From Bacillota bacterium (GTDB lineage Bacteria > Bacillota_A > Clostridia > Lachnospirales > Lachnospiraceae): 48,113 nucleotides of DNA. The stretch is taken from assembly GCA_023443925.1 (NCBI GenBank), contig JAEZSL010000190.1:1-48113 (forward strand), in the 5' to 3' direction. Each line of letters starts with the position of its first letter. Position 1 is the first letter of the stretch. Under the pieces are notes generated by a model that searched no databases, was not told the DNA's origin, and saw only the letters and a program-made list of their open reading frames with translations. Both the position numbers and the translations under genes were made by a program. This document shows positions 46,333 to 48,113 of the stretch, one piece after another.

Positions 46333-46617
46333 ATGGCGAAACAATACAGCAAACAGTTTAAACTGGATGCAGTCCAGTATTATCAGGATCACGAGGATCT
46401 GGGGCTACAAGGATGTGCATCTAACCTTGGTATCAGCCAACAGACACTTTCCAGGTGGAAGAAAGAACTGAAGAATACTGGGGATATTGAATCTCGTGGT
46501 TCTGGTAATTACTCTTCTGAGGAAGAAAAAGAAATTGCCAAATTAAAACGTGAACTGCGCGATACACAGGATGCACTTGATGTGCTAAAAAAAGCCATCA
46601 GCATTCTGGGAAAATAA
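46333..46617 (+). CDS. IS3-family OrfA
   Basis: 94 residues with an HTH (CASNLGISQQTLSRWKKEL) and a coiled-coil tail (EIAKLKRELRDTQDALDVL). AGGAGGA precedes the ATG. A run of seven A residues (46587-46593) near the 3' end is the likely -1 slippery site. Confidence 0.88.
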   Translation: MAKQYSKQFKLDAVQYYQDHEDLGLQGCASNLGISQQTLSRWKKELKNTGDIESRGSGNYSSEEEKEIAKLKRELRDTQDALDVLKKAISILGK

Positions 46618-46694
46618 CAGAAGCCATTTATCTTGAGGTTTCTGAAAAGACGGAAGCAGCTAAAAAAGAAAACCGCCGGGTTTCCGTCTCTGGG

Positions 46695-47528
46695 ATGCTG
46701 AAAATACTAGGCGTTTCACGGTCAGGTTATCGTGCGTGGCTGAAACACATGCCTTCCGATATGCAAAAACGAAAGGAAGCTGTGAAAGTCAAAATCAAGG
46801 ATATCTATGATGATTCAAAACAAAACTACGGAGCACCCAAAATCACCAAGGAACTACAAAAAGGCGGAGAAATCATCTCGGAACGTACCGTTGGTAGATA
46901 TATGAGAGAAATGGGAATAAAAGCGCAATGGGTAAAACCATGGACCATCACAACGAAAGATTCCGATTTTAGCTACGAACTACAGAATATCCTGAATGAA
47001 CAGTTTAATCCTGACCGCCCAAATGCCGTTTGGTGCAGTGACATTACTTATATCTGGACTAGAGACGGTTTCGTCTATCTGACCAGCATTCTCGATTTAT
47101 TTTCCAGAAAGATCATTGCCTGGACTCTTTCCAAAACAATGGAGGTAAGCTGTGTGATTGATACAATAAACAAGGCAAAAGCAAGGCGTAATACAGATTT
47201 ACCACTGATTCTGCACAGTGACCGAGGAAGTCAGTATGTTTCAAAGGAATACCGAAAAGTAACGTCCAATATGCAGCGAAGCTATTCAAAGAAAGCGTTC
47301 CCCTGGGATAATGCATGCATAGAGTCTTTCCATTCCCTCCTGAAACGAGAATGGATCAACCGGTTCAGAATCCGAGATTATGGCCAGGCATACCGTCTTA
47401 TATTTGAATATATTGAAGCCTTTTACAATACCAAAAGGATTCATAGTCACTGTGACTATATGTCTCCGGATGATTTCGAAAAGCTATACGCAGAAGCACA
47501 GAAAGACGGCTTGCAATTAGCGGGTTAA
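46695..47528 (+). CDS. IS3-family transposase OrfB
   Basis: 277 residues from the first ATG, but the -1 frame is open from the end of orfA (codons ITEAIYLEVSEKTEA), so the product is probably an OrfAB fusion made by frameshifting at the A7 run. Integrase residues: Asp in CSDITYIWTRD, Asp in HSDRGSQY and Glu in CIESFHSLLKRE. The frame is intact, so it may be active. Confidence 0.9.
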   Translation: MLKILGVSRSGYRAWLKHMPSDMQKRKEAVKVKIKDIYDDSKQNYGAPKITKELQKGGEIISERTVGRYMREMGIKAQWVKPWTITTKDSDFSYELQNILNEQFNPDRPNAVWCSDITYIWTRDGFVYLTSILDLFSRKIIAWTLSKTMEVSCVIDTINKAKARRNTDLPLILHSDRGSQYVSKEYRKVTSNMQRSYSKKAFPWDNACIESFHSLLKREWINRFRIRDYGQAYRLIFEYIEAFYNTKRIHSHCDYMSPDDFEKLYAEAQKDGLQLAG

Positions 47529-47611
47529 AATGAGGATAAACTTCTCATTTTAACTTGTACTAAATCTTGACAGAGGTCCACCTTGATTCAAAACTCCCCA
47601 AGTATTTTACA

Positions 47612-48113
47612 TCAAACAGCAGAATTCTTACTATCCTGTTTTAATGCCTTCACAGCAGGTTTACGATTCGTTTTATGCTGATATTCCTTACGGTAATCGC
47701 TGGGTATCATGCCGGTTTCCTTTTTAAAAATACGGCTGAAATATTTCTCGTCCTCATAACCGGTATGCCAGGCAATCCAGCGGATGGTTTTATTGCTTAA
47801 TGTCAGGAATTCCTTAGCTTTGCTGATACGGACAAGGCGAAGATAATTACCAAAGGACTCACCTACGATATCCCGGAAACACTGGTTAAAATAACTTCTG
47901 CTCATATGTATGCGGCCGGCTACGTCGGAAGAGATAAGCTGGGTCATATATTCCGTATCCGCCAGTTTTTTCGCTTTCATAATACTTTCTGTTATTTCTT
48001 CCGAAAAAGCCAGGGACTGGATTGCAAAATCAGTATTCTGATATAAGGATTCCAGCCATTCCTCGATTTCCAGCCAGCTTCTGAAGGCATCCGGCATAGT
48101 AAGGGTTTTGCCC
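47612..48113 (-). CDS. AraC-family regulator, C-terminal DNA-binding half (5' end outside window)
   Basis: The minus-strand frame is open to the last base, so the true start lies beyond 48113; the ATG at 48097 is internal. It has two HTH motifs of the AraC type: GRIHMSRSYFNQCFRDIVG, and IRWIAWHTGYEDEKYFSRIF with KKETGMIPSDYRKEY. In clostridia such proteins are often YesN-type response regulators. The target is unknown. It sits beside the right IS3 copy and probably marks the conserved chromosome beyond the island. Confidence 0.85.
   Translation of the reverse strand, partial: GKTLTMPDAFRSWLEIEEWLESLYQNTDFAIQSLAFSEEITESIMKAKKLADTEYMTQLISSDVAGRIHMSRSYFNQCFRDIVGESFGNYLRLVRISKAKEFLTLSNKTIRWIAWHTGYEDEKYFSRIFKKETGMIPSDYRKEYQHKTNRKPAVKALKQDSKNSAV

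Larger units (their letters stand above)
46238..47573 (+). mobile_element. IS3-family element (copy 2)
   Basis: OrfA and OrfB in plus orientation. The right end read on the minus strand is CTGTCAAGATTTAGTACAAG (about 47554-47573); the left end near 46238 is a degenerate inverted form with CTGTTAGAATATAAATAG. The proteins are clearly related to copy 1 (9134-10412) but not identical, so they are two separate insertions of relatives. Confidence 0.8.

Noticed and set aside
9134..47573. An active composite transposon formed by the two IS3 copies
   Set aside because: The two elements differ in protein sequence and have differently degenerate ends, so independent insertions are more likely.

Overview
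The window looks like a chromosomal segment of a low-GC Gram-positive anaerobe, most likely a clostridium of the Lachnospiraceae type. This is inferred from the AT-rich base composition, strong GGAGG ribosome binding sites, the BlaI/BlaR1 pair, the IS66/IS3/IS21/IS256/IS200 relatives and the number of radical SAM enzymes. I saw no rRNA, tRNA or CRISPR array.

Layout. (1) 1-5460 is a conserved-looking cell-wall/beta-lactam segment: the end of a penicillin-binding protein, a class C beta-lactamase-like serine hydrolase, a bidirectional terminator, and a blaI-blaR1 operon on the minus strand with a consensus promoter and a palindromic BlaI-type operator. (2) 5461-16200 is a graveyard: a decayed BtrH-like (C39-fold) gene, a broken IS66 element, an IS3-family element, a decayed PP-loop ATPase gene, an unidentified decayed plus-strand gene, a broken IS21-family element and repeat ends of another. 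(3) 16227-32109 is the core: a consensus promoter followed by a tightly packed operon of 15 plus-strand genes. They are a cobalamin-binding-type radical SAM protein, a radical SAM protein with a CX8CX2C cluster motif, a SPASM radical SAM protein, a DegT/StrS aminotransferase, a pair of ABC exporter half-transporters, a sugar isomerase/epimerase TIM barrel, a soluble ABC ATPase, a HypB/CooC-like P-loop protein, a small [4Fe-4S] protein, a fourth radical SAM protein, two adenylate-forming ligases, an acyl carrier protein and a 51-residue membrane peptide. (4) 32302-35632 is a more AT-rich insert with two further radical SAM proteins and an HD-domain phosphohydrolase. (5) 35886-37600 holds an istB remnant and a decayed direct duplication of the ligase-ligase-ACP-small ORF block. 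(6) 37748-41174 carries an SGNH-like/citrate-lyase-ligase-type nucleotidyltransferase fusion and a DASS (SLC13-type) anion transporter. (7) 41455-48113 holds IS200, IS256 and IS3 elements, a second, intact BtrH-like gene on the minus strand, and the C-terminal half of an AraC-type regulator running off the window.

How the genes may work together (inference). The ACP with two ligases is a discrete carrier-protein module that can activate and hold an acyl group without a polyketide or peptide synthetase. The DegT aminotransferase, isomerase-like TIM barrel and several radical SAM enzymes would build an amino-sugar-like or aminocyclitol-like scaffold and carry out C-C or oxidation chemistry. The ATPase/GTPase/Fe-S trio looks like a nucleotide-driven activation or metallocentre-loading module, and the ABC pair would export the product. 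BtrH-like acyltransferase relatives at both edges echo butirosin logic (ACP-bound acyl transfer, radical SAM dehydrogenase, DegT aminotransferase), but no 2-deoxy-scyllo-inosose synthase is present. The product is therefore unknown and the cluster may be undescribed.

The decayed duplication suggests the original order was ligase-ligase-ACP-small ORF-CitC-like-transporter, and that the AT-rich radical SAM/HD block was inserted later with duplication of the junction.
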